Assembly: GCF_010669285.1 (NCBI RefSeq)
Contig: NZ_CP048711.1
Span: 2,418,001 to 2,482,000 of the forward strand
DNA from: Kineobactrum salinum
Lineage (GTDB): Bacteria > Pseudomonadota > Gammaproteobacteria > Pseudomonadales > Halieaceae
DNA: 64,000 nt
Direction of reading: 5' to 3'
Part shown: positions 63,409 to 64,000 of the stretch, one piece after another
How positions within the stretch are numbered: the first letter of the stretch is position 1
How the letters are laid out: each line of letters starts with the position of its first letter
The notes under the pieces: generated by a model
What the model was told of the DNA's origin: nothing
The model's database searches: none
What the model saw: the letters and a program-made list of their open reading frames with translations, nothing else
Made by a program: the position numbers and the translations under genes

Positions 63409-64000
63409 CTACATGCTGTCCGGGGCCGATACGCCGAGCAGATCCAGGCCATTGGCCACTACCTGGCGTACCGCCTGGCTCAGCCCCAGCCGCGCATCGC
63501 GCAGCGGCTGGTCGTCGACCAGCACCTTGTGGGCGTTGTACCAGCTGTGAAATTCGCCTGCCAGCTCGCGCAGATAATTGGCCACGCTGTGGGGTTCGCC
63601 CGCCGTGGCGGCGGTCGCGACCACCTCGGGGTACTGGTCCAGACGCTTGAGCAGGGCCTTTTCGTGCTCCTGGGTCAAGTGACTGAGGGCGGCGAGAGAG
63701 CGCCCGAGTTGCCAGTCCCAGCCCTGCTCCTCCAGCTTGCGCAGCACCGAGCAGGCGCGGGCGTGGGCATACTGGATGTAGTACACAGGGTTGTCATTGC
63801 TCTGCGACAGGGCCAGGTCGATGTCGAAGGTCAGCTGCGAGCTGGGAGCCCGTGCCACCAGGAAATAGCGGGTGGCGTCGCGGCCCACTTCGTCGATCAG
63901 CTCGCGCAGCGTGACATAGCTGCCGGCCCGCTTGGACAGCTTGACCTCACTGCCCTCGCGCATCACCGTGACCATCTGGTGCAGCACGTAGTCGGGCCAC
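63409..64000 (-). CDS. argS: Arginyl-tRNA synthetase, C-terminal part
   Basis: The frame is open across the window edge, so the start lies beyond base 64000. The visible 197 or so residues hold the KMSKS-like loop ([13 protein letters not shown]), the class Ia helical region [20 protein letters not shown], and the DALR anticodon-binding domain with the conserved end [15 protein letters not shown]. It attaches arginine to tRNA-Arg. Followed after one base by the SPOR gene. Confidence 0.96.
   Translation of the reverse strand, partial: WPDYVLHQMVTVMREGSEVKLSKRAGSYVTLRELIDEVGRDATRYFLVARAPSSQLTFDIDLALSQSNDNPVYYIQYAHARACSVLRKLEEQGWDWQLGRSLAALSHLTQEHEKALLKRLDQYPEVVATAATAGEPHSVANYLRELAGEFHSWYNAHKVLVDDQPLRDARLGLSQAVRQVVANGLDLLGVSAPDSM

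Overview
This window is a GC-rich, densely coded stretch of a gammaproteobacterial chromosome, probably a marine, aerobic lineage near Pseudomonadales/Cellvibrionales. That placement is inferred from gene order and protein character, since no marker such as 16S rRNA is present. The conserved runs hisBHAF, gpmI-envC-ctpA, rhodanese-grxC-secB-trmL, glnA-ntrBC and argS-SPOR-hslVU-DUF971-ubiE-ubiJ-ubiB-hisIE-tatABC are typical of the group. I saw no phage, insertion sequence, CRISPR array, rRNA or tRNA.

Layout. 1-5.2 kb: 3' part of an alpha/beta hydrolase, a palindromic repeat, the hisBHAF operon and a PAS-GAF-GGDEF diguanylate cyclase. 5.2-9.4 kb (minus): gpmI, envC, ctpA for glycolysis and envelope/cell-separation functions. 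9.6-15 kb: a cytochrome c oxidase cluster (CopD-like, DUF2231, CoxB, a fused CoxA-CoxC, a small membrane protein, CtaG-like). 15.1-17 kb: rhodanese, grxC, secB, trmL, followed by a tandem repeat block. 17.4-22.9 kb: nitrogen control (ntrC, ntrB, a DUF4124 protein, glnA) with an intact sigma-54 promoter and two NtrC-like sites. 23-31 kb: typA, dtd, elaA, slyD, a cyclic-nucleotide-binding protein, parC and an AhpA/YtjB-like membrane protein. 31-34.7 kb: ackA-xfp (phosphoketolase shunt). 34.9-42 kb: serB, a PilZ-like protein, efp-epmA, a thioesterase and NhaC. 42-47 kb: a DMT exporter, a FAN1-type nuclease and an XPD/DinG-like helicase with an N-terminal RecB/Cas4-type nuclease module. 47-50 kb: divergent norR/hmp with three NorR-type boxes and a sigma-54 promoter. 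50-53 kb: transhydrogenase pntAA-AB-B. 53-64 kb (minus): an ABC exporter, tatCBA, hisE, hisI, ubiB, ubiJ, ubiE, DUF971, hslU, hslV with a sigma-32-type promoter, a SPOR protein and the 3' part of argS.

The most notable non-gene signal is a family of four intergenic palindromes. They share a 52-nt core bounded by AGAC/GTCT, and each copy has its own 23-31 bp inverted arms, unrelated between copies. One copy carries a further outer pair of arms and lies next to a second, different palindrome that supplies the stop codon of the SPOR gene.

Three otherwise well-conserved genes (gpmI, pntAA, ubiB) are each broken by a one-base frameshift. In every case one extra base in a run of five G/C restores the normal protein, which points to homopolymer errors in the assembly rather than to pseudogenes. 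Start codons were reassigned from the longest open frames wherever a Shine-Dalgarno, family length or gene overlap supported it.
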